Assembly (NCBI RefSeq): GCF_000378385.1 | Contig: NZ_KB899663.1 | Span: 165,417-229,416 of the forward strand | Origin: Paenibacillus daejeonensis DSM 15491 | GTDB taxonomy: Bacteria; Bacillota; Bacilli; Paenibacillales; Paenibacillaceae | DNA length: 64,000 nt | Reading direction: 5' to 3' | Program-made: the position numbers and the translations under genes | The notes under the pieces: model-generated | What the model saw: the letters and a program-made list of their open reading frames with translations, nothing else | Database searches by the model: none | Told to the model about the DNA's origin: nothing | Part shown: in pieces, positions 16,079 to 24,323 of the stretch | How the letters are laid out: the number at the start of each line of letters is the position of its first letter | How positions within the stretch are numbered: the first letter of the stretch is position 1

Positions 16079-16990
16079 TTATTGAAGCCTAAGTCTTGTC
16101 CAATCCAAGGTGTCCGGCATCCGCAGATGACGGACGGGGGCAGGGGCTTCCGACAACAAGACCTGCACAGGCAGAGCTGCCTCGTTCAGAGCCTGCTTCA
16201 GATGCTCAGCGAGACTAATAATTCCGGGCAATTCCACTTCATAGTGGCAAAAATCAAGGAGTGCCAGCCCGACCTCAGCAGCATACAGCCGATCATCGTG
16301 CCGGACATCACCGGTAATCAGCAGGTCTGCTCCACGAGCAACCGCTTGGTCTATATCGGCTCGACCCCCGGCACCGACCTGTACAGCGATACTGTGGATT
16401 CGCCGATTATCCGCTCCGACGACATTGACCGGTCCGGTTACGATGCCGTGCAGACGTTGCAGTAGCTCGGATAAGCTGCAAGGGTTCGTTAATTCACCGA
16501 CCGTACCGAACATGGCAAGTGTTCCTGGCGGTAGTCCAGGTCTGTCCGGAACGGGGATGGAGCGCGCATTAGCCTCCTCCGTTGTTGTCGCCAGGAAGCC
16601 ATATCCTTCGTATAATGGACGAGATACGGGGGCGCCAGCGGCTTTCATCAGGGTGTCCGCTGTACCCCCCGGCAGGAAGTCCAGGTTGTTGTGGCAGACG
16701 ACAAAGGCGATATTGTGCCGGAGCAAGGCCATAACGGCCCGGCCTTCGTAAGTATCTGCTGTCACGCGACGAATCCCTTTGTTCATCAAGTGATGATGGG
16801 TGACCACCATCTGGCATTGCCGGTCGATCGCTTCTTGAATAACAGCCTCGGTGAGGTCTACAGCAAGCAGGACCTTATCGACCGAGAGATCTTCTTCGCC
16901 TACGAGCAGCCCGGAGTTGTCTTTCTTGGCTACGCATTCAAATGGCATAAATGAATCCAGAATCTCGATGACTGATTTGCATGTGGTCAA
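16079..16990 (-). CDS. NIF3-family dinuclear metal-centre protein
   Basis: This 303-residue protein of the NIF3/YbgI family forms hexameric toroids with a two-metal site. The metal ligands are visible: THHHL near residue 66, the Asp in NNLDF near 104, and the His and Glu in FCHYEVELPG near 264. The molecular role of the family is largely unsettled; some members are GTP cyclohydrolase-I type 2-like or hydrolase-like. Its place inside a carboxylate-catabolism operon, between the receptor gene and the alcohol dehydrogenase gene, is unlike the housekeeping position NIF3 genes often have in Firmicutes. It may be a pathway-specific metallohydrolase. Confidence 0.85.
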   Translation of the reverse strand: MTTCKSVIEILDSFMPFECVAKKDNSGLLVGEEDLSVDKVLLAVDLTEAVIQEAIDRQCQMVVTHHHLMNKGIRRVTADTYEGRAVMALLRHNIAFVVCHNNLDFLPGGTADTLMKAAGAPVSRPLYEGYGFLATTTEEANARSIPVPDRPGLPPGTLAMFGTVGELTNPCSLSELLQRLHGIVTGPVNVVGADNRRIHSIAVQVGAGGRADIDQAVARGADLLITGDVRHDDRLYAAEVGLALLDFCHYEVELPGIISLAEHLKQALNEAALPVQVLLSEAPAPVRHLRMPDTLDWTRLRLQ

Positions 16991-17038
16991 ACTCCATCGC
17001 CTCCATTATTACTTCTAGAACCACCATGTTACTCGGAA

Positions 17039-18067
17039 TTATCCGTGCGGGTCAATCAGAATTTTAATGACAGGTTCTGTACGATCCACCATCAGCTCGA
17101 ATGCACGCTGGGACTCCGCCAGAGGCAGGACATGGGTAATCAAGGGGCTGAAATCATAATTACTGTTGATGAGTTGTACCGCATCGGCAAAGTCTTGCTC
17201 GACAATCCCTCGACAACCGATAAGCGCCTGTTCGCCCGATACAAGACGGTAGAAATTAGCCTCCATCACTTGTGCGGTCATCGGCAGCATCACGATGGTA
17301 GCCTTGAGGCTGCTGAGTGCAAAGGCGTCGGTCAGAATGCCTCTGGCCATGGCAGTGACAATGGTTCCGCTAGCTCCAAAGCCTCCTGTTATACGAAGCA
17401 CTTCTTCCACCGCATTATCGCGTAGCGGGTTAAATGTGCCTGAAGCGCCTAGCTTCATTGCAATCTCAAGATTATAATCAAGGGTATCCAGGCAGTACAC
17501 CTCCTGATAACCCAGACTCTTGGCAGCAATCAGAGCCACAAGACCGATGGTTCCGGTACCTACGATGGCTATTGGTTTGTCGCGATCCAGATGGGCGAGT
17601 CTTCGCATGATGTGGAATCCGATGGATAACGGCTCTGCGATTGCGGCATTCTGCATGGAGATTCCGTCATCAATGGTATATAATGTGCGCTCCGGGACAT
17701 TGACATATTCGGCGAAGAACCCCATCATCTTGGCGCTGCCAGCAACAATCTTGGTGGGACAGATATTAATCTGTCCTGCCTTGCAGTAGCGACAGGTTCC
17801 GCAAGGGATGGCATGGTTGACGACGACCTTGTCGCCAACGCGGTGATGCTTAACGTCTGGGCCGATCGCTGCGATTTCACCGACCAGCTCGTGACCAGGA
17901 ATCATGGGCGGTTTGCGAAAGGGATGCTCATCATGGAACAGATGAACATCCGAGCCGCACAGACCGGCATAAAGAACTTTGATTAGCACCTCGTCAGCTT
18001 GAAGTTGCGGCTGGGCAGCTTCTTGGATGGCTACCTTGTGTTTATCAACGATAACTGCTGTGTACAT
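17039..18067 (-). CDS. Zinc-dependent medium-chain alcohol/polyol dehydrogenase
   Basis: This 342-residue NAD(P)-dependent dehydrogenase is of the zinc MDR family, related to sorbitol, L-threonine and L-gulonate dehydrogenases. Catalytic zinc ligands are present in GLCGSD (Cys near 37) and PGHE. The structural zinc site is complete, with four cysteines in CGTCRYC and seven residues on in NIC. The Rossmann motif is VGTGTIGLVALIAA. It ends with HVLPLAESQRAFELM, typical of this group. The TIM-barrel gene upstream ends 4 bp before its start, so the two are co-translated parts of one operon. The substrate is most likely a hydroxy acid or polyol brought in by the TctABC transporter. Confidence 0.9.
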   Translation of the reverse strand: MYTAVIVDKHKVAIQEAAQPQLQADEVLIKVLYAGLCGSDVHLFHDEHPFRKPPMIPGHELVGEIAAIGPDVKHHRVGDKVVVNHAIPCGTCRYCKAGQINICPTKIVAGSAKMMGFFAEYVNVPERTLYTIDDGISMQNAAIAEPLSIGFHIMRRLAHLDRDKPIAIVGTGTIGLVALIAAKSLGYQEVYCLDTLDYNLEIAMKLGASGTFNPLRDNAVEEVLRITGGFGASGTIVTAMARGILTDAFALSSLKATIVMLPMTAQVMEANFYRLVSGEQALIGCRGIVEQDFADAVQLINSNYDFSPLITHVLPLAESQRAFELMVDRTEPVIKILIDPHG

Positions 18068-18071
18068 GAAT

Positions 18072-18998
18072 TTATTGCTCCTTACCTGATCCGAAGATTT
18101 GCTTGAAGCCTTTGACGCAGGCGCGGTATCCGTCCTCTAGCGAACCACCCGGCGGGATGTAGAAATTCTCAAGGGAGACGACGCCCTTGTAACCGTCTTT
18201 GCGCAGAGCGTCTGCAAGATCTGGCAGGATATCTGCCAGTGTTCCTTCACCGACGTTAGTGGAGGTGATGATACTTTTGCGGGTATCTACCGTACCATCC
18301 TTAATGTGGATGTGGCCAATCAGATCCTTCAGTTCTTCATACGCATCTGGAAAGGGAGTCTCATGATTAAATAAAGTGTTGGCTGGGTCCCATAGAATTC
18401 TCAAATGCGCGCTGCCCATATCCTCAATGAATTTGCGGGTCAAGTAGGCAGACGTTAGAAGCGTGTTGACACCGGTCTCAATCAACAGCTCGATTCCATG
18501 AGCTTCGGCCAGTTTGACAGGTTCTTCGAAGATACGCAGCATTTTCGGCCAGGTTTGATTATGGTAAGCGTTGCGAATGTCTGCGCCTTGATATCCCCAA
18601 ATAGCCATTTGCTTGGAGAAGGTCAAGCATCTTACTTTCTTGCATCCCAAGTAGTTGGCGAGCTCAATTTGGGCTTTGATTTCGGCGAGGTGCTCCTTAT
18701 ACGCATCATCACCGAGCTCGATTTTCTGGGCCGATTGATCCCGGAACGCAAAGCCGCCAATGACGGCAGGTTGGATATCATATTGCTCCAGAAGCGCCTT
18801 GATGCGCTCGTTTTCTTCATCGGTATGAAAACCCGGCTTTTTGCCCCATACGAATTCAATATCTGCATAGTGCAAGCCATCAGCCTTCATTAAGGATAGC
18901 GCGTGCTCGAAGTCTCCATTGGGACCGCAGATATCGGATGGAATGGCCCCCAGCTTGTATGGCAGTGTTGGGTTCTGCGACTCAGTATACATGGTCAT
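18072..18998 (-). CDS. TIM-barrel sugar isomerase/epimerase-like protein (AP endonuclease 2 family)
   Basis: This 308-residue protein belongs to the xylose-isomerase-like TIM-barrel family, which holds tagatose epimerases, hydroxypyruvate isomerases, IolE/IolI and 3-dehydroshikimate dehydratases. The usual Glu-Asp-His-Glu metal ligands can be placed in LLIETG, LWDPAN, IGHIHIKDG and VVSLENFY. The start is uncertain between ATGs at 18996-18998 and 18990-18992; both overlap the upstream ABM gene. A dehydroquinase gene lies nearby, so a dehydroshikimate dehydratase role is conceivable. An epimerase for a sugar acid fits the adjacent dehydrogenase equally well. Confidence 0.85.
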   Translation of the reverse strand: MTMYTESQNPTLPYKLGAIPSDICGPNGDFEHALSLMKADGLHYADIEFVWGKKPGFHTDEENERIKALLEQYDIQPAVIGGFAFRDQSAQKIELGDDAYKEHLAEIKAQIELANYLGCKKVRCLTFSKQMAIWGYQGADIRNAYHNQTWPKMLRIFEEPVKLAEAHGIELLIETGVNTLLTSAYLTRKFIEDMGSAHLRILWDPANTLFNHETPFPDAYEELKDLIGHIHIKDGTVDTRKSIITSTNVGEGTLADILPDLADALRKDGYKGVVSLENFYIPPGGSLEDGYRACVKGFKQIFGSGKEQ

Positions 18999-19272
18999 AC
19001 TTTTCTACCTTGGATGGATGGTCGGGATCTGCGAATTGATTGAGCTTCTCCGGGTAACCGGCGGCGCGAACGATCTTCAGATGGGATTCGAGGGCGGCTT
19101 CGCTTTCCCAAGTTTCCATCATGACAGCAGCGTTTTCATCACGATTTATATACAACGCATATTCGATACAGCCCGGCTCTTGCCTCGAAGCATCTACCAG
19201 CGGCCGGACTACAGCGAGATATTCGTCCAGTACACCTGTTTTCAGGTAACGTTTGGCAACGATTTTGAGCAT
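18982..19272 (-). CDS. ABM-domain small monooxygenase-like protein
   Basis: This 96-residue protein has the antibiotic biosynthesis monooxygenase fold, as in YgiN-type quinol monooxygenases and small degradative proteins. It shows the early LKIVAKRYLKTG strand, the PGCIEYALYIN segment and the METWESEAALESHLK helix region typical of the family. I chose the ATG 19270-19272, which has GGAGG 5 bp upstream; a longer frame begins 14 codons earlier without a good site. It is the first gene of the operon, overlaps the isomerase gene by 17 bp and diverges from the LysR gene. Confidence 0.85.
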   Translation of the reverse strand: MLKIVAKRYLKTGVLDEYLAVVRPLVDASRQEPGCIEYALYINRDENAAVMMETWESEAALESHLKIVRAAGYPEKLNQFADPDHPSKVEKYDHVY

Positions 19273-19343
19273 TGGAACCTCCATTGATACGAATTTAACC
19301 GCATTTGAATACAAGGAATTACGGGTTAGCAGCTATGCCTTGT

Positions 19344-19400
19344 ATTATAGGGGATTCTATATCGTTTGACTCATTCGAAATGTCCATCTAATTGATAGAT
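19344..19400. promoter_or_regulatory. Divergent regulatory region with LysR-type T-N11-A palindrome
   Basis: ATCTA-N5-TAGAT at 19386-19400 is a perfect inverted repeat containing T-N11-A, the usual core of LysR regulator sites. On the minus strand a TATAAT (19344-19349) precedes the ABM-led operon, with only a weak GAGTCA at the -35 position. The palindrome lies 14 bp upstream of that -35 position, which fits LysR-dependent activation of the operon. Confidence 0.5.
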
Positions 19401-19480
19401 TCAGGCTATGAATTGCAGATGAGAATATAGTATAGTTAATTAACCGGAGAAGTTGGAATGGTGAATAGGAGGGGGACATC

Positions 19481-20383
19481 TTGAACTATAACTTATTGTT
19501 CTATTTTAAAGTTCTAGGTGAGACCGAGCATTTTGGGAGAGCGTCGCAAATTTTGCATATTGAGCAGCCCAGTCTCAGTCAGAGCATCAAAAGGCTGGAA
19601 AAGGAGCTTGGTGTTGCGCTGTTTGAGAAGCGGGGACGTAATGTGACCTTGACGGAGCATGGCCGGGCTTATCACCAGCAGATTAGTAAAGCGTTCGAAG
19701 CGATTGATTCCGCTACTCTGGAGTTGTATCGCAATGCGAAGCTGGAGACGATTACGATCTCTTCAGTCCACTCGCATCCCAAATCTCGCTTCTCCAGTTA
19801 TGTGACCCAATTCCTCGGCTTGCCGGGCAATGAGCATATCAAAATTTCGATTTTTGAACGTCATACCCAGCAGTCCTTTGAAGCGCTTCGCAATCAGGCT
19901 TGCGATCTCATTGTCTGCTCCAGCAAGAATGAGGCGGATGATCTCGTCTATATTCCAGTGTCCCGCAACCGCGTGCTTCTGATTGTCCCTCTGGATCATC
20001 CGCTGGCTGTCCATGATGAGATTGATATACGGGAGGCGTTATCCTACAAGTTTATTTACCCGTTTCCTATCACTGGCATGCGAACCATCTTCGAGAAACT
20101 GTTTGCAGAGCTGGGAACCTTGCCGCCCATCGCCCTGGAAGCCGAGAGTGTGAATTTCACCGCTTCCCTTGTGGCTGACAACGTCGGCATTGCGCTCTCA
20201 CCGGATTCTGAGCACCTTCAGATGTACGACATTAAGAAGATCAATCTGACCAATGAGGCAAGCACGTTTTATCACTATCTAGCTTATCCCCGCAACAAAT
20301 CGTTGTCACCTGCAGCCAAGCAATTTGTTTCGTTCATTACCGCGGAAACGGCGGGGCGTCCAGACGCTCGCGAAGACGTCTAA
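19481..20383 (+). CDS. LysR-family transcriptional regulator
   Basis: This 300-residue regulator has an N-terminal winged helix-turn-helix (about 1-60, including RASQILHIEQPSLSQSIKRLE) and a two-lobed effector domain. It begins with TTG, supported by a strong AGGAGGGGG site just upstream. It diverges from the seven-gene TctABC/dehydrogenase operon with a T-N11-A palindrome in between. It therefore probably senses the imported acid or an intermediate and activates that operon. Its 3' end overlaps the convergent dehydroquinase gene by 47 bp. Confidence 0.92.
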   Translation: MNYNLLFYFKVLGETEHFGRASQILHIEQPSLSQSIKRLEKELGVALFEKRGRNVTLTEHGRAYHQQISKAFEAIDSATLELYRNAKLETITISSVHSHPKSRFSSYVTQFLGLPGNEHIKISIFERHTQQSFEALRNQACDLIVCSSKNEADDLVYIPVSRNRVLLIVPLDHPLAVHDEIDIREALSYKFIYPFPITGMRTIFEKLFAELGTLPPIALEAESVNFTASLVADNVGIALSPDSEHLQMYDIKKINLTNEASTFYHYLAYPRNKSLSPAAKQFVSFITAETAGRPDAREDV

Positions 20384-21128
20384 GGTCGTCGATATGCAGC
20401 TGCGAGGCATGAGATTTCTTGCCGCCAGCCGATACGAAGGTCATGTCGGAGCCAAGACAGTCGCCCATCACACGCATGAGCGGGCTGACACTGCCGACTG
20501 CCCCTGCAATGACCGGTACGTGCAAAAAGGTTTGTCTCGCTTCATGAATGGCATCACTGAGGTCTGCCAGCTCCCGGACGTTCTTCACACGGGTAACGAG
20601 CTTGACGATGTCGGCGCCAGCCTGCTGCTCGGAGAGGAGCATCTCGCGAATCTGCTTCGGCTTCCAGCCTGTCTTGAAATTGTGGGTGGAAACAATGAGC
20701 TTGGTATTCCTCGCATGCAGGAGGTCCCGCCACTTGGCGATTTGCGTGGCGCCGTACTGCAATTCGATATCCACGAGATCGATCATCCCGGTTCCGCTCA
20801 CTTCATCAATCAGTTGAAATTTGTCCTCTGCTGTGATGTCCAGTAAGCCGTCCTCTTCGGCATGTCGTGACGTGAAGATGATGGGCGTAGGGCCTGCTAT
20901 CTCTCGCAATGCTGCTAAGGCCTCCAGAATCGGAGCGGGCTGCGGATACCCCTCATAATAATCAACCCGCCACTCGATCAAGTCGGGTCTACTAGCCATG
21001 ATGCTCTGTGCATCGGCTATCAATTGCTCGCGTGTCCTGCTGACCAGTGGCACACACAACAAGTATGACTCTCCGCCAAACACCACATCCCGGACTTGGA
21101 CTTGCGGTCGTTTCACGTTCTCCATCAT
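20337..21128 (-). CDS. aroD: Type I 3-dehydroquinate dehydratase
   Basis: This is a class I dehydroquinase that converts 3-dehydroquinate to 3-dehydroshikimate through a lysine Schiff base. Motifs are EWRVD (about 51-55), the catalytic His in STHNF (about 149), and the Schiff-base Lys in DIVKL (about 176). The C-terminal SAPGQ loop of relatives reads SHASQ here. Length (263 residues) is normal. The start is one of two adjacent ATGs at 21123-21128, preceded by a weak GGTAAG/AAAGGGG region. The gene stands beside a catabolic operon rather than with other aro genes, so it may serve quinate-type catabolism rather than chorismate synthesis. Overlap with the LysR gene is tail to tail. Confidence 0.9.
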   Translation of the reverse strand: MMENVKRPQVQVRDVVFGGESYLLCVPLVSRTREQLIADAQSIMASRPDLIEWRVDYYEGYPQPAPILEALAALREIAGPTPIIFTSRHAEEDGLLDITAEDKFQLIDEVSGTGMIDLVDIELQYGATQIAKWRDLLHARNTKLIVSTHNFKTGWKPKQIREMLLSEQQAGADIVKLVTRVKNVRELADLSDAIHEARQTFLHVPVIAGAVGSVSPLMRVMGDCLGSDMTFVSAGGKKSHASQLHIDDLRRLRERLDAPPFPR

Positions 21129-21291
21129 CTTACCTAATCCCCTTTCAGACCTAGCCTTGCGTAGTGTGGACAAGAATACCTCACTTTTGGCAATTCGTAA
21201 ATAGCCTGATTGTTTTGTTTAATACTTGTGGACTTAGATGATATACTATAAACAATTCATGGTTAAAATTTCAATAAGGGGCGCAAACGAA

Positions 21292-21705
21292 ATGAGTCAT
21301 ACCCTCATATCTCCTCCTCTGGCGTTTGAAGTATTAGAGCATGATCGTGTCATTGCTAAAGTGCAGCTTGACTATCGTAATCAGACAGTGCAGGTGTGGC
21401 AAGATGAAAGCATCTCTCCCGTTTTTCTACCTTTTCCGGCAAAACAAAAAGTGCAGGTGAGTGATGTACTGGATTACTTCGAGAGCAGATGTTTCCCGCG
21501 CACAAGGCATCATAGAGAAAAAGTATTACAAGCTCTAGGCTTGCGTGAATATGTACCTACCGATATTGTAAAGAAGACACATGGCGTATTATATGACGAT
21601 TATGTATGGATAAGATTTGCTGGTGAGGAGTTGAGGTGTGTTGATGTCCATCCCCGTTTTGCAAGTGAGCAAGAACCTCCGCCAGAGCTTTGTAACGAGC
21701 AGTAA
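21292..21705 (+). CDS. Small HipA-associated N-terminal domain protein
   Basis: This 137-residue protein precedes and overlaps a HipA-like kinase gene by 62 bp. I do not know a specific function. Its C-terminal half (FESRCFPRTRHHREKV, then a GLREY..D.VKKTHG pattern and DDYVWIRF) resembles the small partner or N-lobe that accompanies short HipA-like kinases in Firmicutes. The ATG at 21292 has AGGGG about 10 bp upstream. The gene and its partner are clearly more AT-rich than the flanking genes, which suggests acquisition by transfer. It may be an antitoxin-like or scaffold partner of the kinase; that is inference. Confidence 0.7.
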   Translation: MSHTLISPPLAFEVLEHDRVIAKVQLDYRNQTVQVWQDESISPVFLPFPAKQKVQVSDVLDYFESRCFPRTRHHREKVLQALGLREYVPTDIVKKTHGVLYDDYVWIRFAGEELRCVDVHPRFASEQEPPPELCNEQ

Positions 21706-22420
21706 AGGGGATCAACTAAAATGGAAGATCGGCAATCTGTGGGGCAAAGCGGACAAATTTGGTTATGAAGGCTTAGCCGAATGGGTATCGTATGAATTGA
21801 TTACTCGTTCAAATATTGATAAACGATTGGTCGTTCCTTATAAACGTTGTCTTTTAATTGAAGATAATGATATAACCTATGAGGGTTGCTATTCGGAGGA
21901 TTTTTTACTTCCTGGAGAAAGCATAATTACCCTGCACAGGGTATTGGAAAGTTATGGGGTGAACTTTGAACAACTTCTCCAACGACAAAGTGCCAAATCG
22001 GCCATTTTGTCGATTGTAGATTTTCTTAAAAGCACCCTAAAGTTAGATACACTAAATTATATTTCAGTCATGCTGTCACTGGATGCTTTCTTATTAAACG
22101 AAGATCGCCATCTTAATAATATTGCTTTTATCCACGGTCCAGCAGGGTATAAACTTTGCCCCTATTTTGACCATGGGTTAAGTCTGTTGTCTGACACCAC
22201 AGATTATCCCATGACAATGCCTACTAGTATAGCTTTGCGAAAAGTGAAGGCCAAACCATTTAGTACTGATTTTTCTAAACAAGCTCGCGCATTAGAATCT
22301 CCACTTTCTTTTAATCGATCATCTGTTACGAGTTTTATTGATGAGAATGAAGCTGAACTCGGCAGAGTGGCGCAAATTCTCCGGACACAAATAAATAAAT
22401 ACCACTTCTTATTTCAATGA
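21644..22420 (+). CDS. HipA-like serine/threonine kinase domain protein
   Basis: This 258-residue protein corresponds to the kinase core of HipA. The catalytic loop NEDRHLNN (152-159) and the metal-binding FDHG (175-178) match HipA's DRHxxN and following Asp motif. The early KWKIGN..GKADKFGYEGLAEWVSYEL segment is the ATP-side beta strand and helix region. HipA kinases phosphorylate tRNA synthetases or other targets and cause growth arrest. This protein is shorter than classic HipA (about 440 residues) and has no DNA-binding HipB gene beside it. The ATG at 21644 has GAGG 6 bp upstream and lies inside the upstream partner gene. AT-rich composition suggests transfer. Confidence 0.8.
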   Translation: MSIPVLQVSKNLRQSFVTSSKGDQLKWKIGNLWGKADKFGYEGLAEWVSYELITRSNIDKRLVVPYKRCLLIEDNDITYEGCYSEDFLLPGESIITLHRVLESYGVNFEQLLQRQSAKSAILSIVDFLKSTLKLDTLNYISVMLSLDAFLLNEDRHLNNIAFIHGPAGYKLCPYFDHGLSLLSDTTDYPMTMPTSIALRKVKAKPFSTDFSKQARALESPLSFNRSSVTSFIDENEAELGRVAQILRTQINKYHFLFQ

Positions 22421-22438
22421 ATGATTTAGTTATTCATG

Positions 22439-22476
22439 AAAAAGCGGGCATGCACCTTTGCATGTCCGCTTTTTTG
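22439..22476 (+). terminator. Terminator after the HipA-like pair
   Basis: AAAGCGGGCATG pairs with CATGTCCGCTTT (one G-T pair) around a short loop, followed by a T run, 20 bp after the kinase stop codon. Confidence 0.88.
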
Positions 22477-22496
22477 CTAACCTATGACCCAATCCA

Positions 22497-22913
22497 TTAC
22501 TTTCGCGCCGGAGCGTGAGCTGGGGTTTCTTTTTCAATCATAAAGGTAATGACCACAAACAGTGCGAACGCCAGAAGGAGGAAGGAGCCGCCGACGATAA
22601 AATAAATGAGTACGAATGTATCGTTCCAGTTGAACGGATTGAGGAAGTACAGCCACATGCCCGAGCTGAGGCCAAATGATCCCGCCATGGCCATGACGCT
22701 CTGGAGCGATACGAGAGCTTTGCGGCGAATCTTGTAGACCTTGTAGAAGATGCCCCAGGCAAAGACGGATAGCCAGCCGACGACCAGCATATGCGCATGA
22801 ATGGGGGTCATGGCATAGTCAGTGCGACCCGCCATGTCCGAGCCGATGAAGGTACCGATCACCCCGAATATGGCAGCGAACCGAATAAGTCGAATACTCC
22901 ATGTTTGTTCCAT
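22497..22913 (-). CDS. Four-helix membrane protein, cytochrome-oxidase-like
   Basis: This 138-residue integral membrane protein has four hydrophobic segments (about 9-27, 36-57, 67-90 and 100-125). A conserved-looking PIHAHMLVVGW stretch with two histidines lies at the start of the second segment. That pattern recalls heme-copper oxidase or NnrS-like small membrane proteins, but a heme site is not proven. I placed the start at the second of two adjacent ATGs, with GGAGG 7 bp upstream. It follows the sensor kinase gene by 21 bp and is the last gene of the MMPL/two-component operon. Confidence 0.7.
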   Translation of the reverse strand: MEQTWSIRLIRFAAIFGVIGTFIGSDMAGRTDYAMTPIHAHMLVVGWLSVFAWGIFYKVYKIRRKALVSLQSVMAMAGSFGLSSGMWLYFLNPFNWNDTFVLIYFIVGGSFLLLAFALFVVITFMIEKETPAHAPARK

Positions 22914-22934
22914 CATTAGACCTCCATGATTAAG

Positions 22935-24323
22935 TTATAAGATGATATTGTTTGGAAACGAAACCGTGAATACACTACCTTCGCCAAGTGAGCTGTCCAC
23001 CTGGATATCTCCATTATGAAGGGTGACGATTTCCTGTACAATGGCTAATCCCAACCCGGTCCCATTGTTTTTACGAGCTTCGTCCTCCCGGAAAAACCGA
23101 TCAAACACTTGAGGCAGAGAAGTGGGAGCGATTCCGATCCCCGTATCCCGAAAAATGACAGAGACGTGGGTGGCATGTACTGTCAGCCCGATTTCAATGC
23201 TCCCGCCAGGCCTGTTGTACTTGATGGCATTGGTAAGCAGATTATCCCACACATTCATCAGCAGCTCCTCGTCTCCTCGAATGGTGAGCGGGGCCAGCTT
23301 GTACGACAAGTCAATCTCCGCTTCCTCCAAGCGCCAACGGTAACGGCGGATGACGCTTTTCAATTGCTCGTCCAGACGGAACTCTATCAGATTCATCGGA
23401 TACATGGTTTGTTCCAGGGAGGTCAAGAGCAGCAGTTGCATCGTCAACGTGGACAGCCGTCTTGATTCCTGATCAATAATGGCTGCATACTCTAATCGCT
23501 GCTCTTCCGGTACCGAAGCCGATCGTAGCAGTCCTGCATAGCCCTGGATATTCATAAGCGGCGATTGAAAGTCATGGGATACATTACTGATGAATGCTTT
23601 GCGGGCCAGTTCATTGTGCTGCAGTTGAAGCTGCATCAAGTTAAAGCTGTCCGATAACTGACCAATTTCATCCTTGCGCTTAATATCTAATGGATAGCTG
23701 TAGTTCTCCCGGGCAATTTGTTTGGTTGCTTCGGTCAATTGGGCGATGGGCCTGGTTAACTGTCTGGCCAGCCAGAGCATACCAGCGATGTTGACGACCG
23801 CGATAGCCAGGATAAACCCGGCAAACACCGTATGAATATCGGACGAAATCCATTTGATATTGGGCCGCATAAACAGGCCATACCGCTCATCGTGATAGGT
23901 GAACGGGAGCCCGACCGTGTTGCGCAAATCGTTTGCAAAATGACCGAACAGAAAATTGCCGCTGGAATAATCTTGAATGCCATGGTAAATCCTGCGTTCC
24001 GTAATGACACGCATCGCTTCATCCGGGAGGGTCATATCCTCAAATGCCTCTCCGAAGACATGCTGATCCCCGTTTTCACTGTGCACATAGATTTGATAAC
24101 CGAGTTTGGAGACGGATTCCAGGTAGCTGTCGAACCCGGCTTCGGTTTGATGCATTTGTTCCATCGCATAGACAATTTCTTGCGCAATCGCAACGTTCTG
24201 CTCATCGCTGCGTTCCTTGGTTACTCGTAGATAATATTGATTGGCCAAAAAAAATCCGCCCACAATGCTAACGACCAGTATACATAGCGTGGCCAGAATG
24301 AACTGCCGGTACAAGGTTTTCAT
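22935..24323 (-). CDS. Sensor histidine kinase, membrane bound
   Basis: This 462-residue sensor kinase is predicted to phosphorylate the response regulator encoded just upstream. Two membrane segments (about 9-27 and 164-186) flank an extracytoplasmic sensing region of about 135 residues. A HAMP-like linker (about 187-240) is followed by a HisKA domain with the phospho-acceptor His250 in NVSHDFQSPL, and a catalytic ATPase domain with the N box (DNLLTNAIKYN), G1 (DTGIGI) and G2 (GTGLGLAI) motifs. Its ATG overlaps the stop of the regulator gene by 4 bp, so the pair is translationally coupled. Confidence 0.93.
   Translation of the reverse strand: MKTLYRQFILATLCILVVSIVGGFFLANQYYLRVTKERSDEQNVAIAQEIVYAMEQMHQTEAGFDSYLESVSKLGYQIYVHSENGDQHVFGEAFEDMTLPDEAMRVITERRIYHGIQDYSSGNFLFGHFANDLRNTVGLPFTYHDERYGLFMRPNIKWISSDIHTVFAGFILAIAVVNIAGMLWLARQLTRPIAQLTEATKQIARENYSYPLDIKRKDEIGQLSDSFNLMQLQLQHNELARKAFISNVSHDFQSPLMNIQGYAGLLRSASVPEEQRLEYAAIIDQESRRLSTLTMQLLLLTSLEQTMYPMNLIEFRLDEQLKSVIRRYRWRLEEAEIDLSYKLAPLTIRGDEELLMNVWDNLLTNAIKYNRPGGSIEIGLTVHATHVSVIFRDTGIGIAPTSLPQVFDRFFREDEARKNNGTGLGLAIVQEIVTLHNGDIQVDSSLGEGSVFTVSFPNNIIL

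Noticed and set aside
21292-22420. Classic hipBA toxin-antitoxin operon
   Set aside because: There is no helix-turn-helix HipB protein and the kinase is much shorter than HipA; described instead as a HipA-like pair.
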